Below the pieces are notes generated by a model. That model saw nothing but the letters and a program-made list of their open reading frames with translations. It was not told the DNA's origin and did no database searches. DNA of 64,000 nucleotides from Leifsonia sp. NPDC080035. GTDB lineage: Bacteria; Actinomycetota; Actinomycetes; Actinomycetales; Microbacteriaceae. The stretch lies in the NCBI RefSeq assembly GCF_040050925.1, contig NZ_CP157390.1, positions 1,612,001 through 1,676,000 of the forward strand, in the 5' to 3' direction. Of this stretch, positions 1-7,871 are shown in pieces (the first letter of the stretch is position 1; each line of letters begins with the position of its first letter). The position numbers were made by a program, and so were the translations under genes.

Positions 1-58
1 CCCGTTCTTCACGGGCCGCCGCGTGCAGCCCGCCGAGATCGTGGAGGTCCTGCAGTGA
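1..58 (+). CDS. hemQ: 3' end of probable coproheme decarboxylase HemQ (partial)
   Basis: Only the last 18 codons are present, reading in frame from base 2 to a TGA at 56-58. The visible tail ends FFTGRRVQPAEIVEVLQ, which resembles the C-terminus of the chlorite-dismutase-like HemQ family. HemQ converts Fe-coproporphyrin to haem b and is the usual neighbour of hemH in actinobacteria. The stop overlaps the hemH GTG start in a GTGA arrangement, so the two are probably translationally coupled. The identification rests on a short tail plus context, so it is moderate. Confidence 0.6.
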   Translation, partial: PFFTGRRVQPAEIVEVLQ

Positions 59-1236
59 CCACCGCCGACGCCGCGCCCCGCGTCATCGCGGCGACCCCGG
101 CCGCCGCATCCGGTCCCGAGCACGTCACCGAGCCGGTGGCATACGACGCCATCCTGCTCGCCGGCTTCGGCGGCCCGGAGGGGCAGGACGACGTCATCCC
201 GTTCCTGCGCAACGTCACCCGCGGTCGCGGCATCCCGGAGGAGCGCCTCGAGGAGGTCGCCCACCACTACCGGCACTTCGGCGGCGTCAGCCCCATCAAC
301 GACCAGAACCGCGAGCTGAAGGCCGCTCTGGAGGCGGAGCTCGCATCCCGCGGCATCGACCTGCCCGTGCTCTGGGGCAACCGCAACTGGGACCCGTACA
401 TCGAGGACGCCCTGCGCGAGGCGAACGACCGCGGCTTCACGAAGCTGATCGCTATCGCCACCAGCGCCTACTCGTCCTACTCGAGCTGCCGGCAGTACCG
501 CGAGGACTTCGCCCGCACGCTGGAGGAGACCGGGCTCGAAGGCACGATCCAGATCGACAAGGTGCGCCAGTTCTTCGACCACCCCGGCTTCGTCGAGCCG
601 TTCATCGAAGGTGTGAAGAACGCGGTCGCCGAGATCCAGGAGAAGGTGCCGGGCATCGACCCGGGGACCGAGATCCGCATCCTCTACTCGACGCACTCCA
701 TCCCTTCGTCGGACGCGGCCAAGTCCGGTCCCGCCGAGCGCGGCTTCGGCGCGGGCGGTGCCTACGCGGCGCAGCACCTCGCGGTCGCGGAGGTCGTCTC
801 GCAGGCGGCCACCGGCGGCGTGATCGGCTGGGACCTCGTCTACCAGTCCCGCTCCGGTCCGCCCTCGATGCCGTGGCTGGAGCCCGACATCAACGATCGC
901 ATCGCCGAGCTCCCCGCGACGGGCGTGAAGGCCGTCGTCATCGTGCCGCTCGGCTTCGTCAGCGACCACATGGAGGTGCTCTGGGACCTCGACAACGAGG
1001 CGATGGAGTCCTCCGAGGAGAACGGGCTCGTCGCGGTGCGCGTCCCCACCCCCGGCACCCACGCGAAGTACGTGAAGGGCCTCGTCGACCTGGTGCTCGA
1101 GCGCCGCGACGGCGTGCCCGTCGACCAGCGTCCCGCGCTCACCGACCTCGGTCCCTGGTACGACGTGTGCCGGCCCGGCTGCTGCGAGAACGTCCGGCTC
1201 GGCTTCAAGCCGGCCGCCGCGGGGCTGGCGCCGTGA
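55..1236 (+). CDS. hemH: Coproporphyrin ferrochelatase HemH
   Basis: 393-residue ferrochelatase that inserts Fe(II) into coproporphyrin III in the coproporphyrin-dependent haem route of Gram-positive bacteria. The catalytic histidine lies in YSTHSIPSS (His214). Cys145 (in SSCRQYRED) and a C-terminal cluster, Cys372 with Cys376/Cys377 (VCRPGCCEN), fit the [2Fe-2S] ligands known in actinobacterial ferrochelatases. It starts at a GTG overlapping the hemQ stop, and its TGA overlaps the hemC GTG, so it sits inside a tightly packed haem operon. The first 25 or so residues are Ala/Pro-rich and not part of the fold. The iron-sulphur assignment is from spacing, not measured. Confidence 0.97.
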   Translation: MTTADAAPRVIAATPAAASGPEHVTEPVAYDAILLAGFGGPEGQDDVIPFLRNVTRGRGIPEERLEEVAHHYRHFGGVSPINDQNRELKAALEAELASRGIDLPVLWGNRNWDPYIEDALREANDRGFTKLIAIATSAYSSYSSCRQYREDFARTLEETGLEGTIQIDKVRQFFDHPGFVEPFIEGVKNAVAEIQEKVPGIDPGTEIRILYSTHSIPSSDAAKSGPAERGFGAGGAYAAQHLAVAEVVSQAATGGVIGWDLVYQSRSGPPSMPWLEPDINDRIAELPATGVKAVVIVPLGFVSDHMEVLWDLDNEAMESSEENGLVAVRVPTPGTHAKYVKGLVDLVLERRDGVPVDQRPALTDLGPWYDVCRPGCCENVRLGFKPAAAGLAP

Positions 1237-2234
1237 CCGGAACCGTGTCAACGGCCGCCGGCGCGTCCGCGCGGCGCGACGGCGTGCTGCGCATCGGCAC
1301 CCGGGGCAGCGCCCTGGCCGTGGCGCAGACGACCCACGTCGCGAAGGCGATCGCCCGCGCGACCGGCGTCGACGTCGAGCTCGTCACGGTGACCACCCAC
1401 GGCGACACCTCGCGGGAGTCGCTCTCCAACCTCGGCGGCACCGGTGTGTTCGCGACCGCGTTGCGCGAGGCGCTGCTGGCCGACGAGTGCGACCTGCTCG
1501 TTCACTCGCTCAAGGATCTGCCGACCGCTGCCGCTCCGGGCCTCGTCATCGGCGCGGTCCCGAAGCGCGCGGACGCGCGGGATGCGCTGTGCGCGCGCGA
1601 CGGGCTCACCCTCGAGACGCTTCCGGAGGGGGCGCGGGTCGGAACGGGGTCGCCGCGACGCATCGCTCAGCTGAAGGCCCAGCGTCCCGACCTCGAGGTC
1701 GTGGACATCCGCGGGAACGTCGACACCCGCCTCGGCCGGGTGGCCGAGGGCGACCTGGACGCCGTGGTGCTCGCCGCCGCGGGCCTCGGCCGTCTCGACC
1801 GCCTGGACGCCGTGACCGACTACTTCCCGCTGTCCCAGTTCCCGACCGCGCCAGGGCAGGGAGCGCTCGCGATCGAGGTGCGGGCGGGCGAAGAGAAGGG
1901 CCGCGGGCCGATCGCCCGCGCGCTGCAGGCGGTCGACCACGCCACCACGCACGCCACCGCGACCGCCGAACGCACGGTTCTGGCCGGTCTCGAAGCGGGC
2001 TGCGCCGCACCCATCGGCGCCTCGGCTCTGGTCGAGGACGGGCTGCTCTTCCTGACCGCGACCGTCTACCGGCCGGACGGCACGGAGCGGATCACCGCAT
2101 CCCACGCCGCCACCCCGGACTCGTTCGGCGCCGCCGACCTCGACGAGGCGGCGCGCGACGTCGGCGCCCGCGTCGTGACGGAGCTCCTCGAGGCGGGGGC
2201 CGCCGGCCTCGCTCCGCTCGGGAGCTCCCGATGA
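1233..2234 (+). CDS. hemC: Hydroxymethylbilane synthase (porphobilinogen deaminase)
   Basis: 333-residue enzyme that polymerises four porphobilinogens into hydroxymethylbilane. The family core is clear: RIGTRGSALAVAQ near the N-terminus, HSLKDLPT, GTGSPRR, and the cofactor-binding Cys257 in LEAGCAAPIGA, which carries the dipyrromethane. The reading frame stays open upstream to 873, inside hemH, but the conserved protein begins only after the GTG at 1233. That GTG overlaps the hemH stop (GTGA), so I place the start there. The stop overlaps the hemD ATG. Confidence 0.97.
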   Translation: MTGTVSTAAGASARRDGVLRIGTRGSALAVAQTTHVAKAIARATGVDVELVTVTTHGDTSRESLSNLGGTGVFATALREALLADECDLLVHSLKDLPTAAAPGLVIGAVPKRADARDALCARDGLTLETLPEGARVGTGSPRRIAQLKAQRPDLEVVDIRGNVDTRLGRVAEGDLDAVVLAAAGLGRLDRLDAVTDYFPLSQFPTAPGQGALAIEVRAGEEKGRGPIARALQAVDHATTHATATAERTVLAGLEAGCAAPIGASALVEDGLLFLTATVYRPDGTERITASHAATPDSFGAADLDEAARDVGARVVTELLEAGAAGLAPLGSSR

Positions 2235-3028
2235 CCTCCTCCGGCTCTTCCGCGCCGAAGCCGCTCGCCGGCTGGCGCGTCCTCGTGCCGCGGGGTGGTC
2301 CGTGGGGCGACTCGGTCGCCGCCGACCTGCGCGCCAAGGGCGCGTCCCCGGTGGTCGCCGCGATGATCAACTTCGCGGCGACGGCCGATGCGCCCGCCCT
2401 CGAACGGGCGCTGGACCGGCTGGCCGCGGGCGAGTTCGACTGGATGACCGTCACGAGCGCGACGACGGTGGACGTGCTGAGCGCCCAGCGCGCGGTGGTG
2501 CCGCCGACCACGCGGGTCGCCGCCGTCGGTGAGACGACCGCCGCCGCCCTGACCGCCGCCGGCTACCACGTCGACCTCGTCCCCGCCGAGGACAACTCGG
2601 CCCGCGGGCTCCTCGCCGAGTGGGAGGCCGCGACGCAGGGTGTCGTGCCGCTGCGCATCCTCACCCTCCGCTCCGAGATCGCCAAGCCCCTCCTCACCGA
2701 GGGGCTGCGCCGTATCGGGCACGACGTGGAGTCGGTCGTCGCGTATCGCACCGTCGGCGTCCCCGTACCGGAGAACGTCGTCGCGGACGTGCGCGCCGGC
2801 CTCGTGCAGGCCATCCTCGTCACCAGCGGCTCGGTGGCCCAGCAGGTGCAGGAGCAGCTCGGGCCGATCCCGGAATCCACCCTGGTCGCGGCGATCGGCC
2901 CGCAGACCGCCCGCGATGCCCGCGACTACGGCCTCCGTGTCGACGTCATCGCCGAGGAGCGCACCGCCGCCTCGCTCATCGAGGCCGTCGCGGCGGCCGC
3001 TGCCGCCCGCACCTCCCGCGCCTCCTGA
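2231..3028 (+). CDS. hemD: Uroporphyrinogen-III synthase
   Basis: 265-residue protein that cyclises hydroxymethylbilane to uroporphyrinogen III with inversion of ring D. Sequence conservation is low across this family, but the N-terminal WRVLVPRGG, the WMTVTSATTVDVL stretch and the late VAAIGPQTARDARDYGLRV match the two-domain fold. Position between hemC and hemB supports the call. The ATG overlaps the hemC stop (ATGA). A 51-nt gap with a new promoter-like element separates it from hemB, so the operon may be re-initiated there. Confidence 0.93.
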   Translation: MTSSGSSAPKPLAGWRVLVPRGGPWGDSVAADLRAKGASPVVAAMINFAATADAPALERALDRLAAGEFDWMTVTSATTVDVLSAQRAVVPPTTRVAAVGETTAAALTAAGYHVDLVPAEDNSARGLLAEWEAATQGVVPLRILTLRSEIAKPLLTEGLRRIGHDVESVVAYRTVGVPVPENVVADVRAGLVQAILVTSGSVAQQVQEQLGPIPESTLVAAIGPQTARDARDYGLRVDVIAEERTAASLIEAVAAAAAARTSRAS

Positions 3029-3066
3029 CACCGCCCGCGCCCGGCGAGCACTCAGCGCGGCGGGCG

Positions 3067-3072
3067 TAGGCT
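3067..3072 (+). promoter_or_regulatory. Candidate -10 element for hemB
   Basis: TAGGCT ends 7 nt before the hemB GTG, the arrangement expected for a leaderless or near-leaderless transcript. The gap also contains GGGGAGAG, which could instead act as a ribosome-binding site on read-through mRNA. Both modes may be used. No clear -35 is visible. Confidence 0.5.
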
Positions 3073-3079
3073 GGGGAGA

Positions 3080-4060
3080 GTGAGTGAGCTTCATCCCGTC
3101 GTCCGTCCGCGGCGGCTTCGGCAGACGCCTGCGATGCGTCGACTGACCGCCGAGACCCGCCTCCACCCTGCCGAGCTGATCCTTCCGCTGTTCGTGCGCG
3201 AGGGCGCCTCCGAGCCTCAGCCGATCGCCTCGATGCCCGGCGTCGTCCAGCACAGCATGGACTCGCTGAAGCGTGCGGCCGCCGAGGCCGCGGAGGCCGG
3301 AGTCGGCGGTGTGATGCTGTTCGGCGTGCCGGAGACCCGGGACGCCGTCGGCAGCGCCGCGACCGACCCGGACGGCATCCTCAACGTCGCGACCCGCGCG
3401 GTCGCCGCCGAGGTGGGCGACGCGCTCGTCGTGCAGACCGACCTGTGCCTGGACGAGTTCACCGACCACGGCCACTGCGGTGTGCTGGACGACAGCGGTC
3501 ACGTCGACAACGACGCCACCCTGCTGCGCTACCGCGACATGGCGCTGGCGCAGGCGGAGGCCGGTTCCCAGCTGCTCGGGCTGAGCGGCATGATGGACGG
3601 CCAGGTGGCCGCGGTCCGCGAGGCCCTTGATACCGCGGGGCGGACCGACGTCGTCGTGCTCGCCTACGCGGCGAAGTACGCGTCCGCCTTCTACGGCCCC
3701 TTCCGCGAGGCCGTCGACTCGCAGCTCTCCGGCGACCGCCGCGCGTACCAGCAGGACCCGGCCAACCGTCGCGAGGGCCTGCGCGAGGCGCGCCTCGACC
3801 TGGAGGAGGGCGCGGACATCCTGATGGTGAAGCCCGCGCTCGGCTACCTGGACGTGCTGAGCGACGTCGCCGCGATCAGCGACATCCCGGTCTGGGCCTA
3901 CCAGGTCTCCGGCGAGTACGCGATGGTCGAGGCCGCCGCAGCGAACGGCTGGATCGACCGCAACCGGATCATCGAGGAGACGCTGATCGGCGCCCGCCGC
4001 GCCGGCGCAGACGCCGTGCTCACCTACTGGGCGACCGAGGTCGCGGGGTGGCTTCGATGA
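3080..4060 (+). CDS. hemB: Delta-aminolevulinic acid dehydratase (porphobilinogen synthase)
   Basis: 326-residue enzyme condensing two 5-aminolevulinates to porphobilinogen. Both substrate lysines are visible: Lys199 in AAKYASAFYGPF and the Schiff-base Lys251 in MVKPALGYLD. The metal-site segment reads DLCLDEFTDHGHCG with Cys123, Asp125 and Cys133. It is a hybrid of the zinc type (three cysteines) and the magnesium type (Asp in the middle, no cysteines). The GTG start is preceded by GGGGAG and a -10-like TAGGCT. Its TGA overlaps the hemL ATG by 4 nt. Confidence 0.97.
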   Translation: MSELHPVVRPRRLRQTPAMRRLTAETRLHPAELILPLFVREGASEPQPIASMPGVVQHSMDSLKRAAAEAAEAGVGGVMLFGVPETRDAVGSAATDPDGILNVATRAVAAEVGDALVVQTDLCLDEFTDHGHCGVLDDSGHVDNDATLLRYRDMALAQAEAGSQLLGLSGMMDGQVAAVREALDTAGRTDVVVLAYAAKYASAFYGPFREAVDSQLSGDRRAYQQDPANRREGLREARLDLEEGADILMVKPALGYLDVLSDVAAISDIPVWAYQVSGEYAMVEAAAANGWIDRNRIIEETLIGARRAGADAVLTYWATEVAGWLR

Positions 4061-5406
4061 GCGACAGCCAGGACCTGCAGGGCCTCGCCGACGGCGCCGC
4101 GATCGGCGACGTCAACCTCGCCCAGTTCGAGCGCGCGCAGCGCGTCATCCCCGGCGGCGTGAACTCGCCGGTCCGCGCGTTCCGCTCCGTCGGCGGCACC
4201 CCGCGCTTCATGGTGTCGGCGCAGGGCCCGTACATCGTGGACGCGCAGGGCCGCGAGTACGTCGACCTCGTCGCCTCGTGGGGCCCCGCCATCCTCGGGC
4301 ACGCGCATCCCGCCGTCGTCCAGGCGGTGCAGGAGGCGGCGGCCAGGGGACTGTCCTTCGGAGCGTCCACTCCCGCCGAGACCGAACTGGCGGAGGCGGT
4401 GCTGGCGCGCGTCCCCTTCGTGGAGAAGCTGCGCCTGGTCTCCACCGGCACCGAGGCGACGATGACCGCGATCCGGCTGGCGCGCGGGTTCACCGGCCGC
4501 CCGCTGCTGATCAAGTTCGCCGGTCACTACCACGGCCACTCCGACAGCCTGCTCGCCGAGGCGGGCTCCGGGCTCGCGACCCTGTCCCTGCCCGGTTCCG
4601 CCGGCGTGACGGAGGCGACGGCGGCCCAGACGCTGGTGCTGCCGTACAACGACCTCGACGCCGTGCGCGCCGTCTTCGAGGAGCGCGGCCCGGACATCGC
4701 GGCCGTCATCACGGAGGCCGCCGCCGCCAACATGGGCGTCGTCGCGCCGGACGAGGGCTTCAACGCCGCGCTCGCCGACCTTGCGCACGAGTTCGGCGCG
4801 CTCCTGATCCTCGACGAGGTGCTGACCGGCTTCCGCGTGAGCGACGCCGGGTTCTGGGGCCTCGATCGCGGCTACACGCCCGACCTCGTCACCTTCGGGA
4901 AGGTCATCGGCGGCGGGATGCCGCTGGCGGCCGTCGGCGGACGGGCCGAGCTGATGGACTTCCTCGCCCCGACCGGCCCGGTCTACCAGGCGGGAACGCT
5001 CTCCGGGAACCCGGTCGCCGTCGCGGCCGGGATCACGACGCTCGCGCTCGCCGACGAGGCCGTCTACGACCGGCTCGACGTCGTGGCCGACCGGATCTCG
5101 GCGGAAGTCTCGGACGCGCTCTCGGCCGAGGGCGTCGCCCATCGGGTGCAGCGCGCGGGCAACCTGTTCAGCTTCGTGTTCGGCGACTTCGCCTCCGCCC
5201 CTCGCTCCTACGCCGAGGTCCAGAGGCAGGAGGCGTACCGCTACCGCCCGTTCTTCCACGCGATGCTGGACGCCGGCGTCTCGCTGCCGCCGAGCGTCTT
5301 CGAGGCGTGGTTCGTCACGGCCGCGCACGACGACACGGCCGTCTCCCGCATCCTGGACGCCCTTCCGGCCGCCGCCCGCGCTGCCGCCGCCGCCCACCCG
5401 GCCTGA
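4057..5406 (+). CDS. hemL: Glutamate-1-semialdehyde 2,1-aminomutase
   Basis: 449-residue PLP enzyme of the C5 pathway; it converts glutamate-1-semialdehyde to 5-aminolevulinate, the substrate of HemB. The PLP lysine is Lys282 in TFGKVIGGGMP, and PGGVNSPVRAF near the N-terminus is a family signature. An in-frame GTG at 4048 is possible, but the ATG at 4057 overlaps the hemB stop as ATGA and has GCGGGG upstream, so it is preferred. The following gene converges from the other strand. Confidence 0.97.
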   Translation: MSDSQDLQGLADGAAIGDVNLAQFERAQRVIPGGVNSPVRAFRSVGGTPRFMVSAQGPYIVDAQGREYVDLVASWGPAILGHAHPAVVQAVQEAAARGLSFGASTPAETELAEAVLARVPFVEKLRLVSTGTEATMTAIRLARGFTGRPLLIKFAGHYHGHSDSLLAEAGSGLATLSLPGSAGVTEATAAQTLVLPYNDLDAVRAVFEERGPDIAAVITEAAAANMGVVAPDEGFNAALADLAHEFGALLILDEVLTGFRVSDAGFWGLDRGYTPDLVTFGKVIGGGMPLAAVGGRAELMDFLAPTGPVYQAGTLSGNPVAVAAGITTLALADEAVYDRLDVVADRISAEVSDALSAEGVAHRVQRAGNLFSFVFGDFASAPRSYAEVQRQEAYRYRPFFHAMLDAGVSLPPSVFEAWFVTAAHDDTAVSRILDALPAAARAAAAAHPA

Positions 5407-5431
5407 GCCACCGCCCGGCGGCCGCCGGCTG

Positions 5432-5668
5432 CTACTCGTCGGAGGTCGACGGGGCGCGGGAGAGCGAGTCGACGTAGGTGTAGGTGGCCGAGTCCGGCCA
5501 GCCGTCCGCGTCGAGCAGCGCGTAGACGTCGAACATGAGCGTCCCGCCGCCGCCGGCCGGTCGCCGGAGCGTGCGTGGCGGGGAGTCGGACGAAGCCCGC
5601 ACGGTCACCGTCTGCGGCTCCGCGCCCGCACGCAGAAGGCGGGCGTGGAAGGTGGTGGTCCGGGTCAT
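5432..5668 (-). CDS. Small hypothetical protein (78 aa)
   Basis: Unrecognised protein of 78 residues on the minus strand, 37 nt beyond the sugar permease stop and in the same direction, so it may be the last gene of that operon. The N-terminal half is polar and basic. The C-terminal half contains FDVYALLDADGWPDSATYTY and an acidic end. There is no signal peptide, membrane segment or metal motif. It converges on hemL with a 25-nt gap. It could be a real conserved small protein or a chance frame; codon use resembles coding sequence. Confidence 0.5.
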   Translation of the reverse strand: MTRTTTFHARLLRAGAEPQTVTVRASSDSPPRTLRRPAGGGGTLMFDVYALLDADGWPDSATYTYVDSLSRAPSTSDE

Positions 5669-5705
5669 CCGACCACCCTCTCACACCCGCCCGGCGTGCC
5701 GCCGC

Positions 5706-6959
5706 CTACGCTTGGCCGTGCGACTCCCGCGACCGGCGCGACAGCGAGTCGATGATCACCGCGAGCAGCAGCACGGCGCCGGTGATCATGAAGCGGTAGG
5801 ACGAGTCGAGGTTCAGCAGGGTCAGTCCGTTGGAGATCGACTGGATCACCAGGATGCCGAGCAGCGCCGACCACGCCGATCCACGACCGCCGAAGAGGCT
5901 GGTGCCGCCGATCACCGCCGCCGCGATCGCGTTCAGGTTGGTGTCCGTCCCGCCCGAGCCCGCGCTCACCGATGCGAGGCGAGCCGCCGCGAGCAGACCG
6001 CCGACCGCGGCGAAGGTGGAGCAGAGGATGAACACGCTGATGAACACCCGGTTCACTTTGATGCCCGCACGCCGTGCCGCCTCCACCGAGCCGCCGACCG
6101 CGAACACCGAGCGGCCCCACTTGGTGCGGGTGAGGAAGAAGTTCATCACCACGACGAGGATCACGAAGAACAGGAACATCGCGCCGGTGCCGCGGTCGGT
6201 CGACAGATACCAGACCGCGATGCAGAGCCCGACCAGCAGCAGCGCCGCCTTGAGCAGCACGAGCGTCATCGAGCCCTCGGAGAGCCCCGCCTTCCGCCGC
6301 CGGACGTTGCGGCGCCAGTCGGAGAGGAACATCCCGAGCGCCGCGATCACGGCCAGCGCGTACGCGGCCCACGGCGGAAGGAACGTCTGCTGGGCGAACG
6401 TCACGATCCACGAGTCGTAGGGGATGTTGATCGAGCTGTTCGGGCCGAGGATCCAGAGCTGCACGCCCAGGAAGCCCAGCAGACCGGCCAGCGTGATCAC
6501 GAAGCTCGGCACCCCGAACCGCGTGAACAGGAAGCCGTAGAGCAGACCGATCAGCGAGCCGGCCAGGATCGCGACGATGACCGTCACGGCCAGCGGCCAG
6601 TGCAGCTGGGTGAACCCGACGCCGAGGATGGCCGCCGCCACGCCGCTGACCGAGCCGACCGAGAGGTCGATCTGGCCGAGCAGCAGGACGAGCACGATGC
6701 CGATGGAGATCGTTCCGATCGCCGCGCACTGCAGCGTCAGGTTGACCAGGTTGTTGGCGCTCAGGAAGTTCGGGTTGAGGATCTGGAAGACGACCCAGAT
6801 CACGATCAGGCCGATGACCACCGGCAGCGAGCCGAGGTCGCCGCCGCGCACCCGGCGCCCGAACGCGCGCGCGGCGCCGCCGAGGCCCTCGTCGCGGATG
6901 AGCCGCTCGTCCTGGAGGTCGGCCGCGAGCTCGGCCGGCGTCTCTGGTGCCTTCGTCAT
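5706..6959 (-). CDS. Sugar ABC transporter permease (XylH type)
   Basis: 417-residue integral membrane permease of the BPD_transp_2 family, as in ribose and xylose importers. A cytoplasmic N-terminal segment of about 40 residues precedes roughly ten hydrophobic helices. The family signature LLLGQIDLSVGSVSGVAAAI follows the second or third helix, and FAVGGSVEAARRAGIKV is the cytoplasmic coupling loop. The ATG overlaps the stop of the ATPase gene (ATGA), so the two are coupled. It would pair with the adjacent ATPase and lipoprotein. The length and the long cytoplasmic insert around residues 205-235 fit XylH better than RbsC. Confidence 0.93.
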   Translation of the reverse strand: MTKAPETPAELAADLQDERLIRDEGLGGAARAFGRRVRGGDLGSLPVVIGLIVIWVVFQILNPNFLSANNLVNLTLQCAAIGTISIGIVLVLLLGQIDLSVGSVSGVAAAILGVGFTQLHWPLAVTVIVAILAGSLIGLLYGFLFTRFGVPSFVITLAGLLGFLGVQLWILGPNSSINIPYDSWIVTFAQQTFLPPWAAYALAVIAALGMFLSDWRRNVRRRKAGLSEGSMTLVLLKAALLLVGLCIAVWYLSTDRGTGAMFLFFVILVVVMNFFLTRTKWGRSVFAVGGSVEAARRAGIKVNRVFISVFILCSTFAAVGGLLAAARLASVSAGSGGTDTNLNAIAAAVIGGTSLFGGRGSAWSALLGILVIQSISNGLTLLNLDSSYRFMITGAVLLLAVIIDSLSRRSRESHGQA

Positions 6960-7771
6960 GCCTCGTGCTTCCCTTCGATGCGCTCGGCCCGCTGCGAGAC
7001 GACGTTGTCCGTCGCACCGGTGATCGCCGAGATGATCTCCTCGTAGCTGACGTCCGGAACCCGGAAGTCGCCGTTGTTGCGCCCGAGCCGCAGCACCGCG
7101 ACCCGGTCGGCGACCGCCTGCACGTCGGCCATGTTGTGGCTGATCAGGATGACGCCGAGGCCTCGCTCGCGCAGCCGCTCGATCAGGTTGAGCACCTCCG
7201 CCGTCTGCGCGACGCCCAGGGCCGCGGTCGGCTCGTCGAGGATGACGATGCGCGGGTCGCCGATCAGCGAGCGGGCGATGGCCACGGTCTGCCGCTGGCC
7301 GCCGGAGAGCGAGGCCACGGCGATCCGGACCGACGGGATGCGCGCGGACAGCTGCCGGAGCAGGCTCCAGGACCGCTTCTCCATCTCCTCCTCGTCGAGC
7401 GTCCCGTGGGTGATCTCGCGGCCGAGGAAGAGGTTGGACACCACGTCCAGGTTGTCGCAGAGCGCGAGGTCCTGGAACACGGTCGCGATGCCGAGCTCCC
7501 GCGATGCGGCCGGCGACGGGATGCTGACGTCCTGCCCGTCGAAGGTGATCGTCCCCGCGTCCTGCGGGTGCACGCCGGCGAGGATCTTGACGAGCGTCGA
7601 CTTGCCCGCGCCGTTGTCTCCCACCAGCGCGACGACCTCGCCCGGGTAGACGTCGAGGTGGATGTCCGTGAGCGCCTGAACGGCGCCGAAGCCCTTCGAG
7701 ACGCCGCGCAGGGAGAGGACGGGTTGGCGGTTCGACCGCTCCTGTTCTGTGACCGGGGACTCCATCGTCAC
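6956..7771 (-). CDS. Sugar ABC transporter ATP-binding protein (XylG type)
   Basis: ATPase subunit of about 271 residues with one nucleotide-binding domain, unlike the two-domain RbsA/XylG of enterobacteria; it presumably dimerises. Walker A is GDNGAGKST, the signature is LSGGQRQ, Walker B is IVILDEPTAAL and the switch histidine is in LISHN. The frame is open to 7837, but the GTG at 7771 has AAGGAG 6 nt upstream (7778-7783). The ATG at 7765 is the alternative. A strong hairpin lies between this gene and the binding-protein gene upstream. Confidence 0.93.
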   Translation of the reverse strand: MTMESPVTEQERSNRQPVLSLRGVSKGFGAVQALTDIHLDVYPGEVVALVGDNGAGKSTLVKILAGVHPQDAGTITFDGQDVSIPSPAASRELGIATVFQDLALCDNLDVVSNLFLGREITHGTLDEEEMEKRSWSLLRQLSARIPSVRIAVASLSGGQRQTVAIARSLIGDPRIVILDEPTAALGVAQTAEVLNLIERLRERGLGVILISHNMADVQAVADRVAVLRLGRNNGDFRVPDVSYEEIISAITGATDNVVSQRAERIEGKHEA

Positions 7772-7812
7772 GATGTTCTCCTTCGTCTCGTGGCTCAACT
7801 GTAAGTCGGAAC

Positions 7813-7856
7813 CACCCGGCCTGGAGGTGCGGATCACCGCATCCCCAGGCCGGGTG
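7813..7856 (-). repeat. Intercistronic stem-loop between binding-protein and ATPase genes
   Basis: A perfect 12-bp inverted repeat (7813-7824 pairing with 7845-7856, core ACCCGGCCTGG) encloses a 20-nt loop that can itself form a small stem. It lies in the 100-nt gap between the lipoprotein stop and the ATPase start on the transcribed strand. No U-run follows, so it is more likely an mRNA-stabilising or partial attenuation element that keeps binding-protein levels above the membrane components than a full terminator. Confidence 0.6.
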
Positions 7857-7871
7857 TCTGTGCTGCTGGTG

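Noticed and set aside
873..1232. N-terminal extension of hemC into hemH
   Set aside because: The extra 120 residues are the out-of-frame shadow of hemH; the conserved protein starts after the GTG that overlaps the hemH stop.
5412..5428. GC-rich palindrome CCGGCGGCCGCCGG after hemL as terminator
   Set aside because: There is no loop and no T-run, and such palindromes occur often in DNA of this composition.
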